Assembly (NCBI GenBank): GCA_947501805.1 | Contig: CANMXJ010000021.1 | Location: 1-64,000, forward strand | Reading direction: 5' to 3' | DNA: 64,000 bases | Source of the DNA: an uncultured Sulfitobacter sp. | GTDB lineage: Bacteria > Pseudomonadota > Alphaproteobacteria > Rhodobacterales > Rhodobacteraceae | Part shown: one piece after another, positions 25,966 to 36,523 of the stretch | How positions within the stretch are numbered: the stretch's first letter is position 1 | Layout of the letters: each line of letters opens with the position of its first letter | Program-made: the position numbers and the translations under genes | Notes under the pieces: generated by a model | Seen by the model: only the letters and a program-made list of their open reading frames with translations | Told to the model about the DNA's origin: nothing | The model's database searches: none

Positions 25966-27510
25966 ATGGTGCGTTCATGGTCTGCCACATTTGCGCGGTT
26001 ACAGCGTCGGTTGGCACTTTTCATGACGGGTCCACCTGCATTTGCGTTTGTGCCAGCACTTTGCCTGACAGCGTTCTGGTTTGGCGGAGAAGTTGCTCTT
26101 GTTGTACTGGCCGTCTTTTTGCCTTTGGCATATTTTATGGGGGGCAGTTTTCAGGGCCGTCTGACAGTCCCGCGCGATGAAGCAACAGGCATTTTTCAAC
26201 GTAGCGCATTTGAGGAGCTGACGGACCAGATATACCTGCGCGCCCTTGATACGGACCGTCATTCGGCAACATTCTTTCTGGCAATCGAAGATTTTGATCA
26301 AATCGTCGAACGATACGGCCAAAGTGCTGCGGACACAGTTATCCAACGAACCGGAGAGCGGCTGGTCGCCACTCTTCGTGCAGATGACAATGTTGGCAAA
26401 ATGGGGGATGCCCACTTTGCAATATGCACCAATCCTGTGCGCCATCTCGATCTGGAGCTTTGCATTCAACTGGCAGGCCGGCTTCAAACCGCCGCCGAAG
26501 AACCTGTTTCGATTGATGGCACCAGCATTTATGTTTCGGCATCCGTCGGATTCTGCCAACACAGCCGGGCACCGGGCAAGGATGGGCGAGACTGGCTAAA
26601 TGCCTCTGCCACCGCCCTGCGCGAGGCACGGCGTCGCGGACCTTCCGCCATCAGAGCCTTCTCAGATCAGATGCAGAAAGCCACGCAAGCGCGCGTCGAG
26701 TTGCGAGAAGACGTTGTACGCGCGCTGGAAAATGGACAAATCCATCCATGGTTCCAGCCCCAGATTTCCACTGATACCGGCCAGATCACTGGATTTGAAG
26801 CTTTGGCACGCTGGTCACATCCCGAACGCGGCGTAATTTTACCTGCAGAATTCCTGCCTGCCATTGAACAGGAAGGCCAGTTGGAGCGTTTGGCGGAGGT
26901 GATGATCTATCATTCCTTTGCAGCCCTCAAAGCATGGGATGGCGCGGGGGTGGATGTTCCGCAGGTGGGTGTGAATTTCGCCGGATCAGAACTGAACAAT
27001 CCGAAACTGGTCGAAAAGATCCAATGGGAATTGGACCGGTTTGATCTAACGCCCAACCGTTTGGCCGTTGAGGTATTGGAAACAGTTGTCGCCAGCGCAC
27101 CGGATGACGTTATTACACGAAACATCATTTCATTGGGTAAACTGGGCTGCCGCATTGATCTGGACGATTTCGGCACCGGTCATGCCTCCATTGGATCTAT
27201 CCGTAGGTTCTCTGTCAGCCGGATCAAGATTGACAGATCTTTCGTTATGAAAGCAGACCGAGACCCTGAACAACAGCGGACAATCAGCGCAATCCTTACA
27301 ATGGCGGAGCGCCTTCAGGTGGAAACCCTTGCGGAGGGAGTCGAAACCGTTGGCGAACATGTCTTGCTTGCCCAGCTAGGATGCGACCATGTGCAGGGCT
27401 TTGGCATTGCAAGGCCAATGCCTTTCGAAAAAACACTGGACTGGATTGATCGTCACCTTAGCAAACTCGAAGATGTTCCCAGTATTCTTGACAGCAAGAA
27501 AACCTCGTAA
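25966..27510 (+). CDS. EAL-domain c-di-GMP phosphodiesterase with degenerate GGDEF
   Basis: 514 residues from ATG 25966, which has GGGAG seven bases upstream. The frame is open to a GTG at 25849 overlapping ttcA, a weaker start. Two membrane segments (about 18-60), then a GGDEF-like domain whose signature is changed to KMGDAHFAI, so cyclase activity is unlikely. It is followed by an intact EAL domain: GFEALARWSHPERG, LDDFGTGHAS, KIDRSFV and EGVET. Expected to hydrolyse c-di-GMP to pGpG, possibly with GTP binding at the dead GGDEF as an allosteric switch. Confidence 0.9.
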   Translation: MVRSWSATFARLQRRLALFMTGPPAFAFVPALCLTAFWFGGEVALVVLAVFLPLAYFMGGSFQGRLTVPRDEATGIFQRSAFEELTDQIYLRALDTDRHSATFFLAIEDFDQIVERYGQSAADTVIQRTGERLVATLRADDNVGKMGDAHFAICTNPVRHLDLELCIQLAGRLQTAAEEPVSIDGTSIYVSASVGFCQHSRAPGKDGRDWLNASATALREARRRGPSAIRAFSDQMQKATQARVELREDVVRALENGQIHPWFQPQISTDTGQITGFEALARWSHPERGVILPAEFLPAIEQEGQLERLAEVMIYHSFAALKAWDGAGVDVPQVGVNFAGSELNNPKLVEKIQWELDRFDLTPNRLAVEVLETVVASAPDDVITRNIISLGKLGCRIDLDDFGTGHASIGSIRRFSVSRIKIDRSFVMKADRDPEQQRTISAILTMAERLQVETLAEGVETVGEHVLLAQLGCDHVQGFGIARPMPFEKTLDWIDRHLSKLEDVPSILDSKKTS

Positions 27511-27765
27511 ATGCCCACATAAACCTGCATCTTTCCAGTCGCAGATCCACTGCTGCCAAAGGATAGGAACGCCGCAAAAACCCGGAACAAACAATCTATC
27601 CGTGACACAATTCCCCTTTCCTCATCCCCACATTCGCCGGGTCATTTGGCAAACGGGCGCGGATGGGGCAGTTGTGAGCGCAAAACACCCGAATCCGCTT
27701 GACCTTTAGGCCTGCACTCTGTTGAACCACCATAGTTTTCGGTAGACATTCAGGCGGCGATCACA

Positions 27766-29619
27766 ATGGACGAACAGAACAAAAACCTCATCCTTGCAAC
27801 GGGTCTCAGCTTTGTTGTGATCCTGGTTTGGTTCGTCCTTTTTCCACCACCCGAAGCTGAAGCACCAATTGATGGCACTGCGCAAACCACTGCGACGCAA
27901 AGTGATGCAAGTGTTCCGGCGGCACCCGCACCCGGGGCTGACCCGGCCGCAATAGGGACTGCCCCACAAACCCGTACCGACGCACTCCAAAGCGCGCCCC
28001 GTGTGCAAATTGAAACATCCCGTCTGACCGGATCGATCTCGCTGCATGGCGGGCGGATCGACGATCTGCAACTCAAAGATTACCGCACAACAGTGGAGGA
28101 CGGCGCACCGATCGTCACCATGCTGTCCCCGCAGGGCACCCTTGACGCATACTACGCGCTGCAGGGTTGGGCTGCGGGCAGCGGGATTGCCTCCGAAGCC
28201 GTCCCCGGTCCAGACACGACCTGGACCCTTAGCGCCGGTGAAACCCTTGGTATCAACGCACCCATTTCGCTGACATGGGACAACGGTGCCGGACAAACAT
28301 TTGGCAGGACCATTTCGGTAGACGAAAACTACATGTTCTCTCTGACCCAAACGATCGCCAACAATGGGGAAGCACCCGTCACCCTCGCGCCCTATGGGAT
28401 GATCGTACAGCATACGCAACCCGACGATTTGGAAAACTTCTTTATCCTTCACGAAGGTGCCGTGGCCATCGCTGATGGCGAGTTAAGCGAAACCGATTGG
28501 GATGACATTTCAGAGGCTGAAGTCAACGCTGCATGGGGTCGGCAAGCGATTGTAAACGAAGGTATTTCTGAAGGATGGATCGGCTTCACCGACCATTTCT
28601 GGCAAGCCATTCTGATACCGAGCGCCGGTCAGACCTTTGATCAGGCATTAACTTATGACGCACGTAGCGATATTTACCGCGCAGTAACCCGCCTGCCCAC
28701 ACAGGTTGTAGAAGCAGGGGCAACTGCCGAAATGACAACACAATTGTTCGCTGGTGCCAAAGAATGGGCAACCCTACGCGACTACGAAACGGCAGGCGTG
28801 CCCAAATTCATAGACAGCATCGACTGGGGATGGTTCTTCTTCCTGACCAAACCGATTTTCTGGCTTCTGCACGAGATCAACAAACTTATCGGCAACATGG
28901 GCTGGGCGATCATTGGTCTGACCTTGATTATCAAAGCGATCTTGTTCCCGCTGGCTTACAAATCCTACGTTTCGATGGCCAAGATGAAAGAGCTTCAACC
29001 AGAAATGGAAAAGCTTAAGGAAAAAGCTGGCGATGATCGCCAGAAAATGCAGCAAGGCATGATGGAGCTGTACAAGAAGAACAAGGTAAATCCCGCTGCG
29101 GGATGTTTGCCAATCCTCTTGCAGATTCCGATCTTTTTCTCGCTCTACAAGGTGATCTTTGTCACCATTGAGCTGCGCCATGCCCCGTGGTTTGGCGTGT
29201 TCAACGATCTGTCTGCACCTGATCCAACGTCAATTTTCAACCTGTACGGCCTTGCCCCATGGGCTGCTCCTGAGCCGAACACGTTCATGGCATTGATCTT
29301 TATCGGTATTCTGCCGCTTCTTCTGGGTATCTCAATGTGGCTGCAGCAGAAACTCAATCCGGCACCCACCGATCCGACACAACAGATGATCTTTGCGTGG
29401 ATGCCGTGGGTATTCATGTTCATGCTGGGCAGCTTTGCCTCCGGACTGGTTGTCTACTGGATTGCTAACAACACAATCACCTTTACCCAGCAATATCTGA
29501 TTATGCGGAGCCAAGGGTACAAACCGGACCTTCTGGGCAACATCAAGGGCAGCTTTAAACGCAAACCCAAAGAGGCAGCAAATGATCCCAAGGCACCTGC
29601 TAAAAAGGGTGGGAAGTGA
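27766..29619 (+). CDS. yidC: membrane protein insertase YidC
   Basis: 617 residues, Gram-negative length: N-terminal TM (LILATGLSFVVILVWFVLF), an acidic Ala/Pro-rich linker, the periplasmic beta-sandwich P1 domain, then the conserved five-TM insertase core starting near 375 with WAIIGLTLIIKAILFPL, containing the substrate-groove arginine region and LPILLQIPIFFSLYKVI, and a Lys-rich tail. Inserts proteins into the inner membrane alone or with SecYEG (secY is at 46916). 255 bases of upstream noncoding sequence probably carry its promoter. Stop overlaps the next start by one base. Confidence 0.97.
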   Translation: MDEQNKNLILATGLSFVVILVWFVLFPPPEAEAPIDGTAQTTATQSDASVPAAPAPGADPAAIGTAPQTRTDALQSAPRVQIETSRLTGSISLHGGRIDDLQLKDYRTTVEDGAPIVTMLSPQGTLDAYYALQGWAAGSGIASEAVPGPDTTWTLSAGETLGINAPISLTWDNGAGQTFGRTISVDENYMFSLTQTIANNGEAPVTLAPYGMIVQHTQPDDLENFFILHEGAVAIADGELSETDWDDISEAEVNAAWGRQAIVNEGISEGWIGFTDHFWQAILIPSAGQTFDQALTYDARSDIYRAVTRLPTQVVEAGATAEMTTQLFAGAKEWATLRDYETAGVPKFIDSIDWGWFFFLTKPIFWLLHEINKLIGNMGWAIIGLTLIIKAILFPLAYKSYVSMAKMKELQPEMEKLKEKAGDDRQKMQQGMMELYKKNKVNPAAGCLPILLQIPIFFSLYKVIFVTIELRHAPWFGVFNDLSAPDPTSIFNLYGLAPWAAPEPNTFMALIFIGILPLLLGISMWLQQKLNPAPTDPTQQMIFAWMPWVFMFMLGSFASGLVVYWIANNTITFTQQYLIMRSQGYKPDLLGNIKGSFKRKPKEAANDPKAPAKKGGK

Positions 29620-30356
29620 TGAAGGTTACCGCGCTCTATCGGCATCCGATCAAGAGCCATGGGCGCGAAAGTCTTGACAGGATCACGCTGCACGAAGGGC
29701 AATGCATGCCCTTCGACCGCCATTGGGCCGTTGCCCATGAAGAAGCCAAGGTAGAGGACGCTGAATGGGCGACCTGCTTTAACTTCAGCCGCGGGTCCAA
29801 AGCCCCCAAATTGATGGCGATCAATGCGGAACTCGATGAAAATGCCGGAACGGTCACTCTGACACACCCGGAACGTCCCGACCTAATCTTTGATCCGGAC
29901 AAGGATGCGGATACATTCCTGAAATGGGTCATGCCGCTGGTTCCGAAAAATCGCGCCCTTCCTGCCAGGATTCTACGTCTTGCGAAGCGTGGGTTTACCG
30001 ATACGGAGTTTCCGTCTGTTTCTCTCTGCAACTCGGCTTCGCACACGGCAGTAGAAGCCCTAGCGGGCACGCCCATGTCACATTTGCGCTGGCGCGCAAA
30101 CATCTGGTTTGAAGGCGAAACTCCATGGGAGGAATTCGACTGGATCCGCCGGGACGTTCGAATTGGTCACGCCATATTGCACGTTGAAGAACCGATCGTG
30201 CGCTGCCTTGCCACCAGCGCAAATCCTGAAACCGGAGAACGGGACTTCGATACCCTGCGCACCCTCAACACCCTTGGCCATCAGAATTTCGGTATCTACA
30301 CCCGCGTGATCAAGACGGGCGAGATTGCTGTTGGTGACACGCTGGAGCTGATCTGA
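29619..30356 (+). CDS. MOSC-domain protein
   Basis: 245 residues. N-terminal beta-barrel-like part beginning VTALYRHPIKSHGRESLD and a MOSC fold with the key cysteine in EEPIVRCLATSANPETGERD near 198. MOSC proteins are molybdenum-cofactor sulfurase-related or bind the cofactor; exact role of this subgroup is unknown. A GTG at 29616 is also possible. Tightly packed between yidC and engB. Confidence 0.85.
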   Translation: MKVTALYRHPIKSHGRESLDRITLHEGQCMPFDRHWAVAHEEAKVEDAEWATCFNFSRGSKAPKLMAINAELDENAGTVTLTHPERPDLIFDPDKDADTFLKWVMPLVPKNRALPARILRLAKRGFTDTEFPSVSLCNSASHTAVEALAGTPMSHLRWRANIWFEGETPWEEFDWIRRDVRIGHAILHVEEPIVRCLATSANPETGERDFDTLRTLNTLGHQNFGIYTRVIKTGEIAVGDTLELI

Positions 30357-31006
30357 TGCAACTTCCCTTCCCCGTCGCAGATGAACCTGATGCGCACGCC
30401 CTCGAAAAAGGACGCCTGCTGTTTGCCGGTGAGACCACCTTTGTAAAAGGCGTGGTTGCAATGGATGGCCTACCTGATCCGGATCGGATGGAGGTCTGTT
30501 TTGCCGGACGCTCCAACGTCGGAAAATCTACCCTGATCAATGCGCTGACCGGCATGAAGGCGCTTGCGCGGGCCTCCAACACTCCGGGGCGCACGCAGGA
30601 AATCAACTTTTTTACTGCTGGTGAAGCGCACTACCTTGTCGACCTTCCGGGGTATGGTTACGCAAACGCGCCTGTTCCCGTAGTGGAAAAATGGCAACGT
30701 CTGCTCAAACAGTATCTGTCAGGCCGCCAAACCCTGCGCCGCGCTTTTCTGCTGATTGATGCACGCCATGGTGTGAAAAAAGTCGATGAGGAAATCATGT
30801 CGCTGCTCGACAGCTCTGCACTCACCTTTCAAGCGGTGCTGACGAAAGCAGACAAAGTCAAAGAAGTTGACCGTGAAAAGGTGCTGGATCAGGTGCGTGG
30901 TGCACTCTCCAAACACCCCGCCGCCTACCCCGAGATTGTCGTGACCTCTTCGGAAAAGGGTTGGGGCATTCCCACGCTTCGTGCCATCATCGCGACACTC
31001 GAATAA
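30356..31006 (+). CDS. engB: ribosome-biogenesis GTPase YsxC/EngB
   Basis: 216 residues. G1 [13 protein letters not shown]2 region [13 protein letters not shown]3 DLPGYGYA, G4 TKADK and a G5-like TSSEKGWG. Assembly GTPase for the large ribosomal subunit. Overlaps the MOSC gene by one base and precedes argB by 13. Confidence 0.97.
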   Translation: MQLPFPVADEPDAHALEKGRLLFAGETTFVKGVVAMDGLPDPDRMEVCFAGRSNVGKSTLINALTGMKALARASNTPGRTQEINFFTAGEAHYLVDLPGYGYANAPVPVVEKWQRLLKQYLSGRQTLRRAFLLIDARHGVKKVDEEIMSLLDSSALTFQAVLTKADKVKEVDREKVLDQVRGALSKHPAAYPEIVVTSSEKGWGIPTLRAIIATLE

Positions 31007-31019
31007 CCAGACGCCAGCC

Positions 31020-31883
31020 ATGAGAAAACAAGATATGAACCGCGATTGGATTGCCACCGCGCAAACGCTCTCACAGGCGTTGCCTTATCTACAACGCTAT
31101 GCGGATGCCACTGTTGTCATCAAGCTAGGTGGTCACGCCATGGGCAGTGACGCCGCGATGAGAGAATTCGCGCGTGACGTCGCACTGATGCGGCAGGTTG
31201 GCGTAAATCCGGTTGTTGTGCATGGCGGCGGGCCGATGATCAACGAAATGCTGGCCCGCCTCAACATCAAGTCCGACTTCAAGAACGGTAAACGGATCAC
31301 CGATGCTGCAACCATGGAAGTTGTCGAGATGGTTCTGTCGGGCCTGGTGAATTCCCGCATTGTGCAGGCGATTTCAGAGCAAGGCGGGCGGGCCGTCGGG
31401 CTGTCCGGAAAAGATTCCGGCCTGATCGTTTGCACGCCGGAAGATCCCGAACTGGGATTGGTCGGCAAACCAGCAATCGTGAACCCCGATATTCTGCATG
31501 ATTTTGCGGACAAAGGTATCATCCCTGTCATTGCCCCGCTTGGCATGGGTGCAAATGGCGAGACATTTAACATCAATGGCGACACCGCCGCCGGGGCCAT
31601 TGCGGCAGCGCTCAAGGCGGATCGCCTGTTACTCCTGACCGATGTGGCCGGCGTCAAGAATGCGGAAGGCGAGGTCCTGACCGAACTGACGGCTGCACAG
31701 ATCAACGCAATGATCGCAGATGGTTCCATCGCAGGCGGAATGATCCCGAAGACGCAAACCGCGCTTGCCGCTATGGAGGGCGGCGTGCGCGCGGCAGTTA
31801 TCCTTGATGGGCGTGCACCAAACGCCTGTTTGCTGGAACTGTTCACCGACCATGGTGCAGGCAGCATCATCCGCGACGAATGA
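31020..31883 (+). CDS. argB: acetylglutamate kinase
   Basis: About 287 residues. KLGGHAMGS phosphate loop, [31 protein letters not shown] and TDVAGVKN are all ArgB signatures. Phosphorylates N-acetylglutamate in arginine synthesis. Start chosen at ATG 31020; ATG 31035 (MNRDWIAT) is equally plausible. The C-terminal allosteric pattern is not analysed here. ATGA overlap with the next gene. Confidence 0.94.
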   Translation: MRKQDMNRDWIATAQTLSQALPYLQRYADATVVIKLGGHAMGSDAAMREFARDVALMRQVGVNPVVVHGGGPMINEMLARLNIKSDFKNGKRITDAATMEVVEMVLSGLVNSRIVQAISEQGGRAVGLSGKDSGLIVCTPEDPELGLVGKPAIVNPDILHDFADKGIIPVIAPLGMGANGETFNINGDTAAGAIAAALKADRLLLLTDVAGVKNAEGEVLTELTAAQINAMIADGSIAGGMIPKTQTALAAMEGGVRAAVILDGRAPNACLLELFTDHGAGSIIRDE

Positions 31884-32533
31884 ATTTCGACGCGCTTGAA
31901 CAACAGGCGCAAAAGCGTCACCTGACCATCCTGGGCGGCTTTCATCCAACTATAGATGATGGCGCGCCGGAAGACTGCAAGACCTTGTTAATGCTCGGGC
32001 CAAATGAACCCGCGTTCTGGCCAGCCTTTACGCAAAGTGAAGAATGGCTGGATGGCAAAGCTGATCCGATGGATCGATGGTCGACCCGCGTCATCGGAAA
32101 CTGGGCGGCTGCCCTTGATGCGCTACCGCTGTTCCCGTTTGGTGGTCCGCCGTTCAAACCCTTCTATAGCTGGGCGTTGCGCACAGGCCGCATTCATATG
32201 TCGCCTGTTCAATTTCTGGTGCATGACACAGCCGGACTGTTTGTCTCTTTCAGAGGGGCTTTGGCCTTGCGCGAAACAATTGATTTGCCAGACACACCGC
32301 AGAACCCTTGTGATACCTGTATCGGGCAACCCTGCACTACGGCCTGTCTTTCGGGGGCTCTCTCCACGGACGGCTATGACGTGCCGGCGTGCAAGACGTT
32401 CCTGAACACAAGCGAAGGGCACATAAACATGACCACCGGATGCAACGTGCGCCGCGCATGTCCTTTGTCGCTTGGATTTGGTCGCTTGCCTGCACAATCC
32501 GCATACCACATGCAACAATTCAAGGGAGACTGA
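31880..32533 (+). CDS. ferredoxin-like iron-sulfur protein
   Basis: 217 residues. The C-terminal third carries cysteines in [18 protein letters not shown] and [16 protein letters not shown], a dicluster-like arrangement (two [4Fe-4S] sites expected) reminiscent of QueG-type proteins. The N-terminal 140 residues lack a domain I can name. Cytoplasmic; partner unknown. Translationally coupled to argB upstream, the same block as in other Rhodobacteraceae as far as I recall. Confidence 0.8.
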   Translation: MNFDALEQQAQKRHLTILGGFHPTIDDGAPEDCKTLLMLGPNEPAFWPAFTQSEEWLDGKADPMDRWSTRVIGNWAAALDALPLFPFGGPPFKPFYSWALRTGRIHMSPVQFLVHDTAGLFVSFRGALALRETIDLPDTPQNPCDTCIGQPCTTACLSGALSTDGYDVPACKTFLNTSEGHINMTTGCNVRRACPLSLGFGRLPAQSAYHMQQFKGD

Positions 32534-32534
32534 A

Positions 32535-33026
32535 TTGAAACGCCTGATCCTGATGCGTCATGCAAAGTCCGACTGGTCCGGCGGGGCCGGCAATGATCAT
32601 GATCGCCCGTTAAATCCGCGGGGCCGCAGGGCAGCGACAGACTTGGGAGACTGGTTGCGCGCCCACGATCTGATACCGGATCAGGTGTTGTGTTCCTCGG
32701 CTGAGCGCACGGGCGAAACGCTCCTACGGCTAAATTTGCCTGACAACATAGACATAACATTTACCCGCACTCTTTACCTTGCCAGTCATCACACCGTCCT
32801 GAATGCAATGCGGGCTGCAACGGGTGAAGTGCTGCTGATGCTGGGTCATAATCCGGGAACAGGGATTTGCGCTGCCGAGATTGTCGCCAAACCGCCGGAT
32901 CATCCCAAATTTGTTCAGTTTCCAAGCGGTGCGACACTGGTCGCCGACTTCGACATCACCGATTGGTGCGATGCCGATTGGGGAAAAGCAAACGCGCGAC
33001 ACTTCATCGTGCCGCGCGATCTATAA
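32535..33026 (+). CDS. SixA-like histidine phosphatase
   Basis: 163 residues: RHG motif in LILMRHAKSDWSG, second catalytic His in LGHNPGTG and the Arg/Glu-type loop SSAERTGETL. Phosphohistidine phosphatase class, acting on phosphorylated His of signalling proteins in E. coli; target here unknown. Start TTG at 32535 with AAGGGAG just upstream at 32522-32528; a longer ATG frame from 32472 overlaps the previous gene and is not supported. Confidence 0.85.
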   Translation: MKRLILMRHAKSDWSGGAGNDHDRPLNPRGRRAATDLGDWLRAHDLIPDQVLCSSAERTGETLLRLNLPDNIDITFTRTLYLASHHTVLNAMRAATGEVLLMLGHNPGTGICAAEIVAKPPDHPKFVQFPSGATLVADFDITDWCDADWGKANARHFIVPRDL

Positions 33027-33034
33027 TCCGAAGG

Positions 33035-33050
33035 GTGGGTTTTAACCCAC
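33035..33050. repeat. palindromic repeat between convergent genes
   Basis: GTGGGTT-TT-AACCCAC, a perfect 7-bp inverted repeat lying between the convergent sixA-like and aapP genes. It resembles the GTAGGG(C/T)GGG-type palindromes found at 43952 and 57319. Could act as a two-way transcript end. Confidence 0.6.
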
Positions 33051-33056
33051 TACCGG

Positions 33057-33824
33057 TCAATGACCTAAAATCTGGCTCAGGAACAACTGTGTGCGTGGAG
33101 ACTGCGGATTGTTAAAGAACTCTTCCGGTTCGTTCTGCTCAACGATCTGACCTTCATCCATAAAGATAACGCGGTTCGCCACCTGACGGGCAAAGCCCAT
33201 CTCGTGGGTCACGCACAGCATGGTCATGCCTTCTTCGGCAAGCTCGATCATCGTATCAAGCACTTCCTTGATCATTTCGGGATCAAGCGCCGAAGTCGGC
33301 TCGTCAAACAACATGATACGCGGTTTCATGCACAAGGAACGCGCAATCGCCACCCGCTGCTGCTGACCACCGGACAACTGACCGGGATATTTCAACGCCT
33401 GATCCGGAATTTTCACCTTCTCAAGATAGTGCATTGCGACTTCTTCGGCTTCCTTCTTGGGCGTTTTACGCACCCAGATCGGCGCAAGCGTCAGATTCTC
33501 CAGAATTGTCAGATGCGGGAACAGATTGAAGTGCTGAAAACACATCCCCACTTCAGATCGAATCTTGTCGATGTTCTTGAGGTCTGAGGACAACAAGGTT
33601 CCGTCAACTTCGATGGAGCCTTTCTGGTGCTCCTCCAGTGCATTGATACATCGGATCAACGTCGATTTACCGGACCCCGAAGGTCCGCAAATCACGATCC
33701 GTTCGCCCTGATACACCGTCAGATTAATGTCCCGCAGCACGTGAAACGACCCGTACCATTTGTTCATACCCTGGATCGAAATCGCAACTTCGTCCGAGAC
33801 ATGCAGTTTTGCGTTGTCGGCCAT
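33057..33824 (-). CDS. aapP: general L-amino acid ABC transporter ATPase AapP
   Basis: 255 residues: Walker [11 protein letters not shown]-loop [11 protein letters not shown], signature LSGGQQQR, Walker [13 protein letters not shown], switch His CVTHEMG. It is a polar amino-acid-type ATPase and the last of aapJQMP, energising uptake through AapQ-AapM. Confidence 0.95.
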   Translation of the reverse strand: MADNAKLHVSDEVAISIQGMNKWYGSFHVLRDINLTVYQGERIVICGPSGSGKSTLIRCINALEEHQKGSIEVDGTLLSSDLKNIDKIRSEVGMCFQHFNLFPHLTILENLTLAPIWVRKTPKKEAEEVAMHYLEKVKIPDQALKYPGQLSGGQQQRVAIARSLCMKPRIMLFDEPTSALDPEMIKEVLDTMIELAEEGMTMLCVTHEMGFARQVANRVIFMDEGQIVEQNEPEEFFNNPQSPRTQLFLSQILGH

Positions 33825-33875
33825 TGATTCAGCCCTTTCTTTTAATGCGCTTTCGCTTCGCTACCTAAGCGCAGC

Positions 33876-35180
33876 TTAACGGTGATCTGTCGCAAGGCGG
33901 CGTTCCAGCCACTGCGAATATTGTGAAATGCCGTAGCAGACGACAAAGAAGATAAGCGCGGCAAAGCCGAACAATTCCCAATAGACCCCCGCCCAGTCGG
34001 TAGACGCGAGGATCGGGCCACGGATCATGCCAATCAGATCGAACATGGAAATTACCGAAACCAGCGTGGTGTCCTTGAACAGACCAACAGCGATATTCAC
34101 GATCCCTGGAATGGAAATCTTCAACGCCTGCGGCAGAATGATCAGACGCATCGCCTGAGAGTAATCCAGACCCAAACTGTCTGCGGCCTCATATTGTCCT
34201 TTTGGCAAAGCGGCGAGGCCTCCGCGGATCACTTCGGCGATATAGGCCGAAGAGAACATGGTGATCATAATCACGACCCGTAGGAACAAATCGACACCTG
34301 AACCTGGCGGAAAGAAGTACGCCAGCATCACGTTTGCCACAAACAAAAGCGTGATCAACGGCACGCCACGGATAAATTCGATAAAGATCACCGACACCCA
34401 TTTGATCAGAGGCATCGAAGATTGACGCCCAAGCGCCAGCGCGATTCCGATAGGCAATGACAAGGATACACAGGTCACACCCAGCATCATGTTGAGCATA
34501 TAGCCACCAAGGTCGCGTGATGGCACAGCCTCAAGGAATGGTTCATCGGGTGTCAAACTGGGAACGATAAAACCGGACAGCCAGAAAAACACCAAAGCCG
34601 CCGCAATGCCGCCAAAGAAACCGGCAGCAAAGCTGCGCGCCACCAGTTTGGAATAGACAATATAGCCGACAATCACGCTCAAGAGCGCAAATAGCGGTGT
34701 CCAGATTGTGCCGCCCCAAATCAGCCAGAACGCAACAAACGGGAACAAGCCCGTAACGATGAGCAGTTTGCGCGGCAAATCGAAAAACAAGACTGGAGCC
34801 ATTGCCACAAACATCAGCAGAAAGGCCACAGTCGGACGCCAGTATTGATCCGTTGGATATTTGAAACCAAACAACAATTGGTTCCAGCGTTCCGTCAAAA
34901 CGGAGAAACACGCACCTGTGGCCCCGTCCAGTACTTCGCGACATTCCCGCAAGGAGCCAGTGCTCCAGACCCCGCCGAATATCCACGGCAAAGTCGACGC
35001 GAGGACAAGATAGATAACGTAAATCGCAGCAACAGTCAGCAGCGAGTTGGCCCATGTAGCGAACAGATTATCCTTGATCCACTTGGCGGGTCCGGCTGCA
35101 TTTGCCGGGGCCGCCTGTTGCGGGATTGTTTCAGTTCGGACATATGAAACTGTTGTGCTTTCGGAATGTGTGTCTGACAT
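33876..35180 (-). CDS. aapM: general L-amino acid ABC transporter permease AapM
   Basis: 434 residues, much longer than common HisM-type permeases because of an N-terminal extension with extra hydrophobic segments (about 40-65 and 120-200). The conserved core is at the C-terminal half: EFIRGVPLITLLFVANV and the EAA loop EAADSLGLDYSQAMRLIILPQALK. Works as a heterodimer with AapQ. Confidence 0.94.
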   Translation of the reverse strand: MSDTHSESTTVSYVRTETIPQQAAPANAAGPAKWIKDNLFATWANSLLTVAAIYVIYLVLASTLPWIFGGVWSTGSLRECREVLDGATGACFSVLTERWNQLLFGFKYPTDQYWRPTVAFLLMFVAMAPVLFFDLPRKLLIVTGLFPFVAFWLIWGGTIWTPLFALLSVIVGYIVYSKLVARSFAAGFFGGIAAALVFFWLSGFIVPSLTPDEPFLEAVPSRDLGGYMLNMMLGVTCVSLSLPIGIALALGRQSSMPLIKWVSVIFIEFIRGVPLITLLFVANVMLAYFFPPGSGVDLFLRVVIMITMFSSAYIAEVIRGGLAALPKGQYEAADSLGLDYSQAMRLIILPQALKISIPGIVNIAVGLFKDTTLVSVISMFDLIGMIRGPILASTDWAGVYWELFGFAALIFFVVCYGISQYSQWLERRLATDHR

Positions 35181-35181
35181 C

Positions 35182-36396
35182 TCAGCGCTCCTTCAGTTTC
35201 ATACTACTGTTGTAAACGTTCATAAACGCCGAGATCAGCAGAGAGATCACAAGATAGAACAGCATAAGCAACAGAACACATTCGATTGCCCGTCCGGTCT
35301 GGTTCAGGGTGATGCCCCCCAAGGTCGCGGTAATGTCTGCGTATCCCACGAGAATGGCCAATGAAGAATTCTTGGTGATGTTCAGATACTGCGATATCAG
35401 CGGCGGAATGATCACCCGTAACGCCTGTGGCAGCACAACAAGGTTCATAATCCGGCCCGAGCGCAAGCCCAGCGCAGCTGCAGCTTCGGTCTGGCCTTTA
35501 CTGACGGCCTGAATACCGGCACGCACATTTTCAGCGATGAATGCACCTGTATAGATCGAAAGCGCGAACCAGAGCGCGATCAAGGGCGCACCAATCTGCA
35601 AACCTCCCCGGAAGTTAAAGCCTTTCAACGCGGGGTAATCCAGACTGATGGGAGACCCCATGATGAAAAACACCAGTATGGTCGGGATGAAGAACAGCCC
35701 GACAGATGGCCAGAAGCGCGGCAGCAACCGGCCCGTATCATAAAGCAGTTTGGTCGCATAAGAGCGATAGGCAAAGATACCTATGATCGACAGTACAAAG
35801 GTGGCAACCACCACCAGAGAACCAGGGCCCCAGACAGGGGCCGGGATATACACACCGCGATTGGTAAAGGCTACCGCGTCAAACAACATCGAGGACGTCG
35901 GTGTCTCTCCGCGAAACGCGTTGGGCGCGGGCATCGAAACAGTCATGATCGTAAAGATGATCAGGATCCAGATCAGCACCGGGATGTTGCGGAATATCTC
36001 GACGTAGAACGACATCAGCTTGCGTACAAGCCAGTTGTTACTCAGCCTTAGTACGCCTGCGAAAACGCCAAATACGGTTGCGGTGACACAGGCCAGAAAG
36101 GCAACCAGCAGAGTGTTGATGATCCCTACAAATGCCGCACGCAAGTTGGAAGACTGGCTGTCATATTCAATCAGCGTCTGTCCGATATCATATCCCGCAG
36201 GGCTTCCCAGAAAGGCAAACGAGATGTTCAGACCGGCAGCTTCAAGGTTTGCTGCAAGGTTGGAGTAGAGATAGCCAATGGTGAGCGCAATAATGATTGC
36301 TGCGATCACCTGCAATGTCGTAGAGCGATAACGCGTGTCGTTCAACAGCATGGATAGCCGGAACGTCCCCCCTTGAGGGTCAGTGATTGTCGACAT
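35182..36396 (-). CDS. aapQ: general L-amino acid ABC transporter permease AapQ
   Basis: 404 residues. VEIFRNIPVLIWILIIFTIM and the EAA loop EAAAALGLRSGRIMNLVVLPQALR identify a polar amino-acid permease. Extra loop of about 100 residues between core TMs, typical of AapQ. Adjacent (1 base) to AapM. Confidence 0.94.
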   Translation of the reverse strand: MSTITDPQGGTFRLSMLLNDTRYRSTTLQVIAAIIIALTIGYLYSNLAANLEAAGLNISFAFLGSPAGYDIGQTLIEYDSQSSNLRAAFVGIINTLLVAFLACVTATVFGVFAGVLRLSNNWLVRKLMSFYVEIFRNIPVLIWILIIFTIMTVSMPAPNAFRGETPTSSMLFDAVAFTNRGVYIPAPVWGPGSLVVVATFVLSIIGIFAYRSYATKLLYDTGRLLPRFWPSVGLFFIPTILVFFIMGSPISLDYPALKGFNFRGGLQIGAPLIALWFALSIYTGAFIAENVRAGIQAVSKGQTEAAAALGLRSGRIMNLVVLPQALRVIIPPLISQYLNITKNSSLAILVGYADITATLGGITLNQTGRAIECVLLLMLFYLVISLLISAFMNVYNSSMKLKER

Positions 36397-36484
36397 CAGA
36401 TTGTTCCCCGTGTGTCTGACCGTTGATTTTTATCAGCACCTTATGGTGCCCGTGTCAGATATTTTGTTCGTCGCTTGGATGCAC

Positions 36485-36509
36485 AAAGGGCGCGGAATGC
36501 TCCGCGCCC
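36485..36509 (-). terminator. attenuator-like hairpin between aapJ and aapQ
   Basis: GGGCGCGGA (36488-36496) pairs with TCCGCGCCC (36501-36509) around ATGC; on the minus strand three T's follow. Same position as in frcB/frcC, after the binding-protein gene. Strong stem, short T-run, so probably reduces rather than stops transcription into the permease genes. Confidence 0.55.
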
Positions 36510-36523
36510 CCTGTCAGATATGT

